Source of the DNA: Cyanobium sp. FGCU6
GTDB lineage: Bacteria; Cyanobacteriota; Cyanobacteriia; PCC-6307; Cyanobiaceae
DNA length: 64,000 nt
Reading direction: 5' to 3'
Assembly (NCBI GenBank): GCA_024958655.1
Contig: JANWUR010000002.1
Span: 186,001-250,000 of the forward strand
Position 1 is the stretch's first letter. Every line of letters starts with the position of its first letter. The notes beneath the pieces were generated by a model that did not search any database, had not been told where the DNA came from, and saw only the letters and a program-made list of their open reading frames with translations. Below are positions 29,034-37,483 of the stretch, piece after piece. The position numbers and the translations under genes are program-made.

Positions 29034-30800
29034 TCAGGGTGGCGGGGGCAGGGTCTCGCCGAGAGCTGCCCGCACCTCCTCCATCACGTCGGCCCAGTCC
29101 CCCTGCTGCCGCTGACGGAACAGGCGCAGGGACGGATACCAGGATGTGGTGGAGGCCGAGAGTCCCCAGCGCCAGTCGGGAAGCAGGGGCAGCAACACCC
29201 AGGTGGGTGTCCCCACGGCTCCGGCCAGGTGGGCCGTGACGTTGCTGATGCTGATCACCAGATCGCAGCAGGTGATGATGGACGCCAGTCCGTCGAGGTC
29301 GCTGTAGGCATCGACCGAGGACTCCTGACGGATCTCGATGCCGTGGGCCGCTGCCACGGCATTGATGGTGTCCTGAACAGGTCCGTACTGGAGGGAAAGG
29401 AGATCAGCTCCGCTTCCGTGCACCGTCCGGGCGAGCAGGTCGAGCGGGATCGACTTGTCGGGACCGATCGCTGCGTTGGTGCTGCTCCAGGACAGGCCGA
29501 TCAGGGAACGGCCAGGCCTTCGGAGCCGTTGCCGGAGTTCTGCACAGCGCACCGGATCGGTCTGCAGAAATGCGTCGTGCGAATCGGAAGCCTCCCTTGA
29601 ATCGAAGAAATGGCGCGCCAGCGTTCCCATCGGCAGGTGGCTGTCCACCTCATCGACCCCCGGCTCATAGGACGCATCCACCACCTGAATGCCGGGGAGG
29701 GAGCGTCGAAACAGGCCAAGCAGACGCGTGTCCGTGCACACGGTCAGCTGATCGGTCATCGCCTGCAGCGAGCCAAGGAGACTGCCGAACATGAGCTGGT
29801 CGCCGATGCCCTGCTCCGGCCAGATCAAAGGCCGACGACTCCCCCGATCGGGCGTCCATTCGGGCAGATCGGTCTCCATGTAGTGGAAACCGTTGTTCTT
29901 GCCCTTCCATCGCCATTCATACTCCTGCCAGCCGCGCTCGTGCTGGCCCGTGAGCAACAGGAGAAGGGCGAGATTCCAGTGGGCCTCGACGCAGCCGGGG
30001 TCCCGCTGGATCGCCTGCTCATAGGCAGAAATCGCCTCCTTGAGTCGAGCAGCCTTGCGCAGGCTGTTGCCGAGGTGAAGATAAGGCTGAGCTTCACCGG
30101 GCCTGAGGGTGACGACCTGGGTGAGCGCAGCGATCGCCGCTTCCAGGTCGCCATTCTTCTGGAGCAGGATGCCGTAATCGCTGAGGATCTCCGCATCCTC
30201 AGGGCGAAGGGAATGTGCATGGGCATAGGCAACAATCTTTCCCGGGAGGTCGCCCATCTCCATCAACGCCAGACCACGACTGCACAGGGCCCGCACATCA
30301 TCGGGCCTCTGGGCGAGCGCCTTCTCGTAGCGATCGATCGCGCTGCGGAATTCGCCATGGCTCCGCAGGATGTCACCGATGTTGAGCAGGGCTTCCGGGA
30401 AAGCGGGGCGCAGGGAAAGGGCCCTGTTGTAGCTGTCGATGGCGGCAGCCGGCTCCCCCTTGGCATTCAGGGCGAAGCCGAGGTTGAAGTGCGACTCGGG
30501 ATGATCCGGCCGCAACATGATCGCCGTTCTGAGGTGGTCGATCGATTCGGCAATCCTGCCGATGCCCCCATAGAGCGCCGCCAGGTTGCAGTGCACCGCG
30601 GCATTGCGCGGATCTCGGCAAAGTAGCTGCTGGTAGAGGGCTTCAGCCTCCTGCGCCCGTCCCTGCTGCAGCAACTGTCGGGCCTGCTGATCGATGATCC
30701 CGGGCGAGAGCGAGCTCAGGGGCTTGCGAACCGGACCGTTCGATTCCGGCCGTCCAGGCTTGCCTCCGAAACCGGCTCGACTCCCTCTGGATCCAGGCAT
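29034..30800 (-). CDS. TPR-repeat protein with glycosyltransferase-like C-terminus
   Basis: 588 residues from the ATG at 30800 (a TTG at 30821 is possible). Residues about 25-290 are at least seven tetratricopeptide repeats with the LNIGDILRSHG/LGNSLRKAAR pattern. The C-terminal half has LIWPEQGIGDQLMFGSLL, LIGLSWSS, ISNVTAHLAGAVGTPTWVLLP and DWRWG, typical of the ADP-heptose/O-GlcNAc-transferase-like (GT9/GT41-related) fold common in cyanobacterial TPR proteins. Donor and acceptor unknown. Located directly upstream of the amylase gene. Confidence 0.85.
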   Translation of the reverse strand: MPGSRGSRAGFGGKPGRPESNGPVRKPLSSLSPGIIDQQARQLLQQGRAQEAEALYQQLLCRDPRNAAVHCNLAALYGGIGRIAESIDHLRTAIMLRPDHPESHFNLGFALNAKGEPAAAIDSYNRALSLRPAFPEALLNIGDILRSHGEFRSAIDRYEKALAQRPDDVRALCSRGLALMEMGDLPGKIVAYAHAHSLRPEDAEILSDYGILLQKNGDLEAAIAALTQVVTLRPGEAQPYLHLGNSLRKAARLKEAISAYEQAIQRDPGCVEAHWNLALLLLLTGQHERGWQEYEWRWKGKNNGFHYMETDLPEWTPDRGSRRPLIWPEQGIGDQLMFGSLLGSLQAMTDQLTVCTDTRLLGLFRRSLPGIQVVDASYEPGVDEVDSHLPMGTLARHFFDSREASDSHDAFLQTDPVRCAELRQRLRRPGRSLIGLSWSSTNAAIGPDKSIPLDLLARTVHGSGADLLSLQYGPVQDTINAVAAAHGIEIRQESSVDAYSDLDGLASIITCCDLVISISNVTAHLAGAVGTPTWVLLPLLPDWRWGLSASTTSWYPSLRLFRQRQQGDWADVMEEVRAALGETLPPPP

Positions 30801-30980
30801 CACGGAGGAGGGGGACCCCAATGGGAATGGTCAGGCCATCATCCCCGATCCAGGTGGTGCTCACGCTCGATGCATCGGCGCCCTGGAGGGCGACGATCCC
30901 GCCCTGGAGCAGCTCGTCCGCGAGGGCGACCATCAGCATCGAAACTGGGTCGCCACCGCAAGGCACGGAACACCAGCCCC

Positions 30981-31349
30981 ATGGAGCAGTTCCTCCTTGT
31001 CCTGGCGGTTCTCCCTGCTCCGCTGACGCTGGCGCTTCTGTTGCCCCCCGGCTGGATCCAGGAACGCCGGGATCGGCGCCTCGCCGCCCTGCTGCTGCTG
31101 CTCGGCGCCCTGGCGGTGATCGCGGGCTCGGCCGTCGCCCTCTGGCTGCTGCCGGGCGCCATCGCCGAGGCGGCCTGCGTGGTGGGCAGCGCGTTCCTGA
31201 TGCTCCTCAGCCTGTTCTCGATCATGCCGGTCTGTCCCCGTTCCAGCGGCCTCGAGACCGCCATGGCCGTGGCGCTCAGCGGTGTGGCGATGGCGGTGTA
31301 TGGCGGCACGCGCCTGGTGGTCCTGGCCAGCCGCAGGCGGCGGGACTGA
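30981..31349 (+). CDS. Small integral membrane protein, unknown function
   Basis: 122 residues from the ATG at 30981 (MEQFLLVLAVL) with about four hydrophobic segments and a basic C-terminus (ASRRRRD). No domain recognised. Diverges from the TPR protein gene and ends 30 bp before the remnant of a glutamine amidotransferase on the other strand. The frame is open from 30870, but that part is antisense/non-hydrophobic and unlikely to be coding. Confidence 0.6.
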   Translation: MEQFLLVLAVLPAPLTLALLLPPGWIQERRDRRLAALLLLLGALAVIAGSAVALWLLPGAIAEAACVVGSAFLMLLSLFSIMPVCPRSSGLETAMAVALSGVAMAVYGGTRLVVLASRRRRD

Positions 31350-31379
31350 TCCCTCACCACCGGGGAGGGAAGGTCGTCG

Positions 31380-31903
31380 TCAGGTCTCCCCCGCTTCCGG
31401 CTTCCGCAGTAGCCAGGCCAACACCTGCTCCATGAGGGCATGGGCCTCTGCGTAGCGCTCCGGGGTCGCGGCACGCAGCTCCGCCTCGCTCGCACAAACC
31501 GATCCGCCACCAGTTCGTCGCCGCAGTGGCGAATCAGTGCCTCAACGGCCGCCGGCGTGACTTCGAGGTGGCACTGGAGACCGATCACCCGCGGACCAAC
31601 CTGGAAGGCCCGGTGGGCAAAGGCCTCGCTGCGGGCCAGGTGCAGGCCCCCCGGCGGCAGACCGGAGCGCACGGCCTCTGCCACGCAGGCCTTCTCCTCC
31701 CGCAGCCAGGGAAGCCGCACCTCATCGTTCACGCTCATCGGCCCGCCCAGAGCGATCAGCAGGTCGATCCCCTCAAGAGGGGGTGGAGAGGCTCCGGGCT
31801 CGAACCAGCGGGTCCAGCTGATGCGGGCGCCGCGGGACTCCAGCCAGGGACCGATGCAGCCGAGGCCCTCGAACGCCACGTGCTGCAGGACGTGGACGTG
31901 CAT
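31380..31903 (-). pseudogene. Decayed class I glutamine amidotransferase (GuaA-like GATase)
   Basis: Begins normally at the ATG at 31903 (MHVHVLQHVAFEGLGCIGPWL, DLLIALGGPMSVND). It jumps directly from AEAVRSG to LPPGGLHLARSEA, so roughly 60 residues holding the catalytic cysteine elbow (usually GxCLGxQ) are absent by an in-frame deletion near 31655-31675. The catalytic His region survives (GLQCHLEVTP). Near 31488-31494 a one-base loss shifts the frame; reading on in the next frame gives SEAELRAATPERYAEAHALM and a TGA at 31380-31382, the expected family ending. Two independent lesions, so inactive as an amidotransferase. Confidence 0.8.
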
Positions 31904-31924
31904 GGCGGAGACGTCCTGCCCGCT

Positions 31925-32200
31925 TCAGCCCACAGCGCCGGCTCCGGCCAGCAGCGCATCGAGGCGGCCCTGACGCTCGAGGACGTGGAGGTCGTCGCAG
32001 CCGCCCACGTGTTGATCATCAATGAAGATCTGAGGCACCGAACTGCGACCGTCGGAGCCGCGCTCCACCATCGCGCGCCGAGCCGCGGCATCACCGTCGA
32101 TCGCGTACTCCTCGTAGCTCACACCTTTGCGATCAAGGAGCTGCTTGGCGCGGATGCAGAAGGGGCAGGCACGCCAGGTGTAGATCTCGACCCGGGCCAT
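31925..32200 (-). CDS. grxC: Glutaredoxin 3
   Basis: 91-residue thiol-disulfide oxidoreductase using glutathione. Active site CPFC at residues 12-15 in YTWRACPFCIRAK; SVPQIFIDDQHVGGCDDL is the glutathione-binding TVP/GG region. ATG at 32200 (MARVEIYT). Directly upstream of the decayed amidotransferase on the same strand (21 bp gap), with which it may once have formed an operon. Confidence 0.95.
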   Translation of the reverse strand: MARVEIYTWRACPFCIRAKQLLDRKGVSYEEYAIDGDAAARRAMVERGSDGRSSVPQIFIDDQHVGGCDDLHVLERQGRLDALLAGAGAVG

Positions 32201-32306
32201 GGGAAAGGAGAGCAATCTGCCCCAACTCTGCCGTTCCACCGGCTCCGAGTGCGAGCTCAGGACCGTCCGGGAATCCGTCCGTCGGGCCGGAGTGAGGAGC
32301 CCCGGT

Positions 32307-32621
32307 TCAGCGGCAGTCGGTGAGGGGCTGCTCCGGCAGCGGCACCCAGCCAGGGAGCAACTGGGCGCCGGCGGCCTGGAGGGTGGGCAGCGGGTCCCGC
32401 AGGAAGCCAGCCGGAGCGGCCAGGGCGGCGCCGGTGAGCAGTCCGGTGGCCAGGGCCACCACCGCAGCCTCCCGCAGCAGACGGCGCCGGGACGGGCCGG
32501 AGGCACGCACGGCCTGCGCAAGCGGGCAGCGGGCGGCCTTCCGAGGACGGAGCGACCCCAGCCCGAGGCGCCGGGTGGCCCGTGGGCGGGGGAGATGCAG
32601 GGTCCGGGGAGCGAGGGCCAT
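32307..32621 (-). CDS. Hypothetical small exported protein with Tat-like signal
   Basis: About 104 residues if started at the ATG at 32621 (MALAPRTLHL); the frame is open to 32759. Contains SRRRLLREAAVVALATGLL, a twin-arginine-like motif followed by a hydrophobic stretch and an AAP cleavage-like site, leaving about 35 mature residues ending in Cys-Arg. Divergent from the APC permease. No family recognised; it could be a chance open frame in GC-rich DNA. Confidence 0.45.
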   Translation of the reverse strand: MALAPRTLHLPRPRATRRLGLGSLRPRKAARCPLAQAVRASGPSRRRLLREAAVVALATGLLTGAALAAPAGFLRDPLPTLQAAGAQLLPGWVPLPEQPLTDCR

Positions 32622-32656
32622 GGGCGGCAACGCAGCGCAATCCACACAGTTATGGC

Positions 32657-34132
32657 ATGAATTCGCCGCAAGGAGCCCCTTCCCCAGCCCGCCTAGCCTC
32701 TTCTCAGACGCCGCGTGGGTCGTTGCCAGCCGTTTCCCCCGACCCCGACGGCGCTCCACCCCCCTCCGCCTCGGCGGCCCCCGGCGGGCTGCTGCGCGTC
32801 CTGGGGGTGGGCTTCGGGCTGGCGGGAGCGGTGGGGGGCACCATCGGCGCCGGCATCCTGCGCACGCCAGGGCTGGTGGCGGCGGCCCTGGGCACGGCCC
32901 CCCTGGTGCTGGGGGCCTGGCTTCTGGGCGGTCTGTACGCCCTGCTGGGAGCGGTGTGCGTGGCCGAAATGGCGGCGGCCCTGCCGGAAGCCGGCGGCTG
33001 GACGGTCTATGCCCGGCGGGCCTTCGGCCCTCTGGCGGGGTTCACCGTGGGCTGGATCGACTGGATCGGCCACTGCGTGGGGCTGGCCTGGGTCGCGATC
33101 ACGCTGGGGGAGTACGGACTCGCCCTGTTGCCGGCATCCCTCACAGCCGGCTGCCCCCTGGTGGCGGTGCGGGCGATCGCCATCGGTGCCCTGGCCCTGT
33201 TCGCCCTTATCCAGCTGGTGGGGGTGCGGGCCGGCGGCGCCAGCCTGCAACTGCTGAGCCTGGCAAAGGCGGTTGCCTTCCTGGCCCTGGTGGCCGCCTG
33301 CTTCCTGATCGGCGTGCCCGCGGGCACCGAGGCGGGTGCCGCCACCGCAACCGTGCCAGCACCTGTCGCCCCCGCGGGGATGGCCGCCCTGGCTCTGGCG
33401 GCTGTGCCGGCCCTGCAGGCCGTGATCACCACCTACGACGGTTGGCACAGCCCGATCTACTTCGCCGAGGAGTTCGAGGATGCTCCGGCCGACCTGCCCC
33501 GTTCCCTGATCGGCGGGCTGCTCGCGGTGCTGGCGATCTACCTGCTGGTGAACCTGGCGCTTCTGCACGTGCTGCCGCCGGCGACCCTGGCCTCCTCCTC
33601 CCTGCCCGCAGCCGATGCCGCCCGGCTGCTGGCCGGGAGTGCCGGAGCTCGCGCTATCACCGGCCTGGCGCTGCTCTCGCTGCTGGGGCTGATCGGCGCC
33701 ACCACCATGGGTGCCCCGCGGATCCTCTACGGCCTGGCCGAAGCCGGCCTCACGCTGCCCGCCCTGGCGACGGTGAACGCCGGCGGCACCCCCACCGTGG
33801 CCGTGCTGCTCACGGCCGCCGCCGGGGCCGTCCTGGTGATGGCGGGCGATTTCAGCCGGCTGCTGGGCATCGCGGCGGTGATCTACGTGGCCCTCTACGC
33901 CACCGGCATCGTCTGCCTGATCGTGCTGCGGCGCCTGGAACCGGAGCTGCCGCGGCCGTTCCGGGCCTGGGGCTGGCCCTGGAGCGCCGGCGTCATGCTG
34001 GCGGGATCGCTGGCCTTCCTGGTGGGTGCCGTGCTCGAGTCTCCCGGCTCCAGTGCCGTGGCCATGGCGCTGATGGCCGTCGGGGTGCCGATCCACCTGA
34101 TCACCCGACCCGACGCCTCAGGCGGGGCGTGA
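32657..34132 (+). CDS. APC-superfamily amino acid permease
   Basis: 491 residues from the ATG at 32657. After a 45-residue polar N-terminus come about twelve hydrophobic segments; TM1 contains GTIGAGILRTPG, the substrate/sodium-binding break typical of APC transporters, and TM3/6 regions resemble the family (PEAGGWTVYARRAFG). Amino acid uptake or exchange is likely, with specificity unknown. Its 3' end overlaps the convergent universal stress gene by 15 bp. Confidence 0.88.
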   Translation: MNSPQGAPSPARLASSQTPRGSLPAVSPDPDGAPPPSASAAPGGLLRVLGVGFGLAGAVGGTIGAGILRTPGLVAAALGTAPLVLGAWLLGGLYALLGAVCVAEMAAALPEAGGWTVYARRAFGPLAGFTVGWIDWIGHCVGLAWVAITLGEYGLALLPASLTAGCPLVAVRAIAIGALALFALIQLVGVRAGGASLQLLSLAKAVAFLALVAACFLIGVPAGTEAGAATATVPAPVAPAGMAALALAAVPALQAVITTYDGWHSPIYFAEEFEDAPADLPRSLIGGLLAVLAIYLLVNLALLHVLPPATLASSSLPAADAARLLAGSAGARAITGLALLSLLGLIGATTMGAPRILYGLAEAGLTLPALATVNAGGTPTVAVLLTAAAGAVLVMAGDFSRLLGIAAVIYVALYATGIVCLIVLRRLEPELPRPFRAWGWPWSAGVMLAGSLAFLVGAVLESPGSSAVAMALMAVGVPIHLITRPDASGGA

Positions 34133-34594
34133 TTCGGGCTTGCGGAACACCAGGACCGGCAGTTCCGAGTGGGTGAGCACCCGCTGGGTCTCGCTGCCGA
34201 GCAGCAGCCCCGCCAGGCCGCGACGTCCGTGGGAGGCCATGAAGATCAGGTCGCAGCCCTGCTCGCGGGCCGCCTCGATGATCGCCTCATAGATCACCGG
34301 GTTGTCGCTGGACACCGTGGCGCACTCCACCCCGCCCTCCACCGCCAGGGCCCGGGCCCGCTCCAGCACCGAACCGGTGTAGTCGTCCTCGGCGCGGGCG
34401 AACTGGTCGGCCATGGTGGGATCGAGCACCATCGGCTCGCCGTAGAGGGCCCCGTCGATGTGGGTGAGGAAGCTCTCCTTGGCATGGAAGAAGGTGATGC
34501 GGGCACCGGCATCGCTGGCGAAGCTCACGGCCCGCTGAATCGTGCCGTCGGAGAGATCGGAACCGTCGGTGGGAACGAGGAGATGGCGAAACAT
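34118..34594 (-). CDS. Universal stress protein (UspA family)
   Basis: 158 residues from the ATG at 34594 (MFRHLLVPTDGSDLSDG). The C-terminal motif ASHGRRGLAGLLLGSETQRV matches the ATP-binding loop of ATP-binding Usp proteins. Cytosolic, usually induced by starvation or stress. Convergent and overlapping with the APC permease end. The open frame upstream to 34711 lacks family similarity. Confidence 0.92.
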   Translation of the reverse strand: MFRHLLVPTDGSDLSDGTIQRAVSFASDAGARITFFHAKESFLTHIDGALYGEPMVLDPTMADQFARAEDDYTGSVLERARALAVEGGVECATVSSDNPVIYEAIIEAAREQGCDLIFMASHGRRGLAGLLLGSETQRVLTHSELPVLVFRKPESRPA

Positions 34595-34685
34595 GGGAAT
34601 CCCCCGGAGGAGAGAACGACGGTCCGCTCGCCATGATGCCTGCGCCAGCCGCCACTGAGGACATGACCGCGGCTGGGAAGCAGCC

Positions 34686-35780
34686 ATGAGCGCGCCACCC
34701 ACCGATCCCACCGGCCCGGACGACGCTCAAGCGATCCGCCGGGCCGATCCCGCCTGGCTCTCCAAGGTGCTTGGCGTCCGGGTGGAAGGATTCGAGGCGC
34801 AGGTGATCGGCGCTGAGCGCGGCTTTGTCTCCACCACAACCCGGCTGCGGCTGCGCACCGATCCCCCGGGCTGCGGCCCCGCGGCGGTGGTGCTCAAGAG
34901 CGAGAGCGCCAACCCGGTGTTCCAGGGGCTCTCGCGCCAGCTGCGGGCCTTCGAGCGCGAGGTGCGCTTTTATCGCGAACTGGCGCCGGCCCTGGCCGAC
35001 CAGCTGCCGCGGGTGCACGGCTGCAGCGATGGCGATGACGACCACTGGCTGCTGATGGACGACCTGTCGGCGCTGCGCCCCGGCGACCAGGTCCGGGGCC
35101 TGAGCCAGGAGGAAGTCGGTGCCGTGCTGCGCCGCATCGCCAGGGTGCACGCCCGTTACTGGCGGGATCCCTGTCTCGAAGCCCGCCCGTGGCTGCCCTC
35201 GCACAGCTTCTGGTTCACGGGCGACTTCGCCGCCGTGCTGCAGGCCTTCGAGCGCGACTACGCCCTGCGGCTGGGGGACACGGCGATGGACCTCATCCGG
35301 GAGGCCGTCGCCCACAACGACGCCATCGAAGAGGCGCTGCGCCAGCGCCCCTGGACCCTGGTCCACGGTGACCTGCGGGCAGACAACCTGCTGTTCGGCG
35401 GTCCGGCCGACGATCCGGTGGCCACAATCCTGGACTGGCAGACGGTGACCCGGAGCCTGGCGGCGATCGATGTGGTGTTCCTGATCGGCGGCAGCGAACC
35501 GGTGGCTGAACGCCAGGGGCACGTGGAGGAGCTGCTGGATCTCTGGCACCGGGAGCTGGTGGCGGCCGGGGTGAACGATTACGGGCACGAGGAGGCGCGA
35601 CGCGATCTGCAGCTGGCGGCCCTGCGCTGCCTCAACGTGTGTCTGCGGGTCTACGGGTTCCTGCAGGATCCGGCGGTGCCGCCACGGGTGGCCCTGCTGA
35701 ACGACACCGAACTGCAGCGCCATGCGGCCGCGGCCCTGGAGCTGCAGGCGCAGGAGGCCCTCACCGCCCTGCCGGGCTGA
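34686..35780 (+). CDS. Aminoglycoside-phosphotransferase-like kinase (APH/EcKL fold)
   Basis: 364 residues. The kinase-like motifs are LVHGDLRADNLLFG (catalytic loop, Asp and Asn) near residue 225 and ILDWQTV (metal-binding Asp) near 248; the N-lobe has VVLKSESAN with a candidate ATP-lysine. Family members phosphorylate small hydroxylated molecules; ecdysteroid-kinase-like members are common in bacteria. No resistance function can be inferred. Divergent from the Usp gene, 91 bp apart. Confidence 0.82.
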   Translation: MSAPPTDPTGPDDAQAIRRADPAWLSKVLGVRVEGFEAQVIGAERGFVSTTTRLRLRTDPPGCGPAAVVLKSESANPVFQGLSRQLRAFEREVRFYRELAPALADQLPRVHGCSDGDDDHWLLMDDLSALRPGDQVRGLSQEEVGAVLRRIARVHARYWRDPCLEARPWLPSHSFWFTGDFAAVLQAFERDYALRLGDTAMDLIREAVAHNDAIEEALRQRPWTLVHGDLRADNLLFGGPADDPVATILDWQTVTRSLAAIDVVFLIGGSEPVAERQGHVEELLDLWHRELVAAGVNDYGHEEARRDLQLAALRCLNVCLRVYGFLQDPAVPPRVALLNDTELQRHAAAALELQAQEALTALPG

Positions 35781-35839
35781 GGGAGGGATGCGCGCGGGGT
35801 CCGCAACCGACATCATCGGGGCGACTCCGCGGCAAGCCC

Positions 35840-36148
35840 GTGATCAGCGAAGCCCTGTGCGCACGGCCTACCGCCGCCGGCGCGACCGTGGACCACAGCG
35901 TAGTAGCGGCCCTGCTCACCCAGACCGATCTGGTGCAGGACATCGCCGCCCTCACCTGTGAGGCGCTGCGGCGGACAACCCCTCCTGGCGGCGAGGCCCC
36001 GTCGGCCGCCCTGGTGAAGGGGATAGCCGCCAGGGTGGCCGCGGGCCTGGCGGTGGGCCTGATGGAATCGGATCTGGTGCTGCGCATCGAGCGCTGCCTC
36101 GAAGCCAGTACCCCCTTCGCCGACAGCTGGCAGTCGTGCCCGGAGTGA
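35840..36148 (+). CDS. Hypothetical protein
   Basis: 102 residues if started with GTG at 35840 (VISEALCARPT); the frame is open from 35639 within the upstream kinase gene. Alpha-helical by composition, with ALVKGIAARVAAGLAVGLMES and cysteine near the end. No domain recognised. Sits between the APH-like gene (same strand) and the convergent LssY_C gene, 9 bp away. Confidence 0.5.
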   Translation: MISEALCARPTAAGATVDHSVVAALLTQTDLVQDIAALTCEALRRTTPPGGEAPSAALVKGIAARVAAGLAVGLMESDLVLRIERCLEASTPFADSWQSCPE

Positions 36149-36157
36149 AGGGGCCCT

Positions 36158-37474
36158 TCACCGGGCCGCGCCAACCGGCTGCCCGGCCTGCATGGGCGAG
36201 GAGGCGCCGGGCACCAGCCAACGGGTGGTGATGCTGCGGGTGCCGATCGGGGTGGGCGTGAGCCAGAACACCCCCCGGAACCCATCGGTGAAATAGGGAT
36301 CGCCGGTGTAGTTGGTGCGGGGTTGCTCCAGGGTCGCCGCCCCCACACCACCCACCAGTCCGAAACGCTCCAGCGATTCGGAGAAGAACAGGTCCTGGAG
36401 CAGATACCAGCGGGTCTCATCCACCGCCGGGTCGATCTTGTGGGTGGTGATCGTGCGGGGGGTGAGGCGCACACCGATATCGCGGCTGATCTGGCCTACC
36501 CAGACAGGCTTGCGGTTCACCGTCACCGGCGCGAGCCACAGCCGCATGTGGTTGCGCTGGTTCACATCCTCGCGACCCTTCTGCAGCGCGATGTCCTGAC
36601 GGCGTCCGAACACATAGAGGGAGGAGACCGGCGCATAGCGATAGCGGTGGCCGAACAGGGAGGAGCGCGCCGTCTCCCAGGCGGAGGTCACCGTGAGGGC
36701 CTGGGTCACGTGCCAGCCGCGGCGGGCCAACGGCGGGAACACGGTGTCCCGGTCGCCCACCAGCACCACGTTGAGCGGGTCGGCCGGCGTACGGCGATCG
36801 CCGCCGAGGGTGCAGCAGGGAAGGCGCTCGAGCCAGCTCCGGAACTGCTCATCCGTGAGATTCCGGCGGCGGGCGTGTGACATCAGCCGCGGCCAGTCGA
36901 CCTTCTGAAAATCGGTCCGCAGGCCCGGAACCGGAGCCAGGAAGGAAAAGCGGCGCACCTGGCCGTGGCCGGCCCCCACCAGTTCGATGCTGGTGTACTT
37001 CGCCCCCTCATCGCGGTGGGTGAAAATGAAGCCCGATCGGGTCTGACCCGGCTCCACCGTCATCGGCAGCCCCAGATCGTGCAGGTGGCGATCGATCTGG
37101 CGGTTGATCCCCGGGGTCAGCCAGCGGTGCCCCAGCCAGGCCACCTCCAGGGGGGAGTAGTACTCGCTGTCCACGGTGATCGGCGGCAGGTACCAGCGCA
37201 CATCGGCCCGGTTCACCACCTGCACCCACACCGGCTGGATGCGATCGTCGGGGATGGCGAAGCCGATCAGATCCCGGCTCTCAGCGGGTGTGAGGGCCGT
37301 CACCCGCACCTTCACGCCGTCGTGGCTGCGCAGCAGGGACCGCCGGTGCACGGGCAGTTCCTCGAACGGTTTCGGCCGGAAGCGCACGTGCCCCTCCACC
37401 ACCATCGCTCCGACCAACAGAGCCCCCAGCGGCAGCCCGTAGCGGGAGAGAGCAGGCGGCACCGGCAGCCCCAT
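36158..37474 (-). CDS. LssY_C domain-containing protein
   Basis: 438 residues with one N-terminal hydrophobic segment (LGALLVGAMVV). The C-terminal half has PLNVVLVGDRDTVFPPLARRGW and VWVGQISRDIGVRLTP, typical of the LssY C-terminal domain (PF14067), a family of envelope proteins of unknown function first seen beside type I secretion genes in Legionella. Middle region beta-rich with EYYSPLEVAWLGHRWLTPG. Ends next to uvrB on the same strand (9 bp gap). Confidence 0.78.
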   Translation of the reverse strand: MGLPVPPALSRYGLPLGALLVGAMVVEGHVRFRPKPFEELPVHRRSLLRSHDGVKVRVTALTPAESRDLIGFAIPDDRIQPVWVQVVNRADVRWYLPPITVDSEYYSPLEVAWLGHRWLTPGINRQIDRHLHDLGLPMTVEPGQTRSGFIFTHRDEGAKYTSIELVGAGHGQVRRFSFLAPVPGLRTDFQKVDWPRLMSHARRRNLTDEQFRSWLERLPCCTLGGDRRTPADPLNVVLVGDRDTVFPPLARRGWHVTQALTVTSAWETARSSLFGHRYRYAPVSSLYVFGRRQDIALQKGREDVNQRNHMRLWLAPVTVNRKPVWVGQISRDIGVRLTPRTITTHKIDPAVDETRWYLLQDLFFSESLERFGLVGGVGAATLEQPRTNYTGDPYFTDGFRGVFWLTPTPIGTRSITTRWLVPGASSPMQAGQPVGAAR

Positions 37475-37483
37475 TCCCCTCCC

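Noticed and set aside
30870-30980. N-terminal extension of the small membrane protein upstream of 30981
   Set aside because: The extension is arginine/proline-rich and unlike the hydrophobic remainder; ATG 30981 gives a normal membrane protein start.
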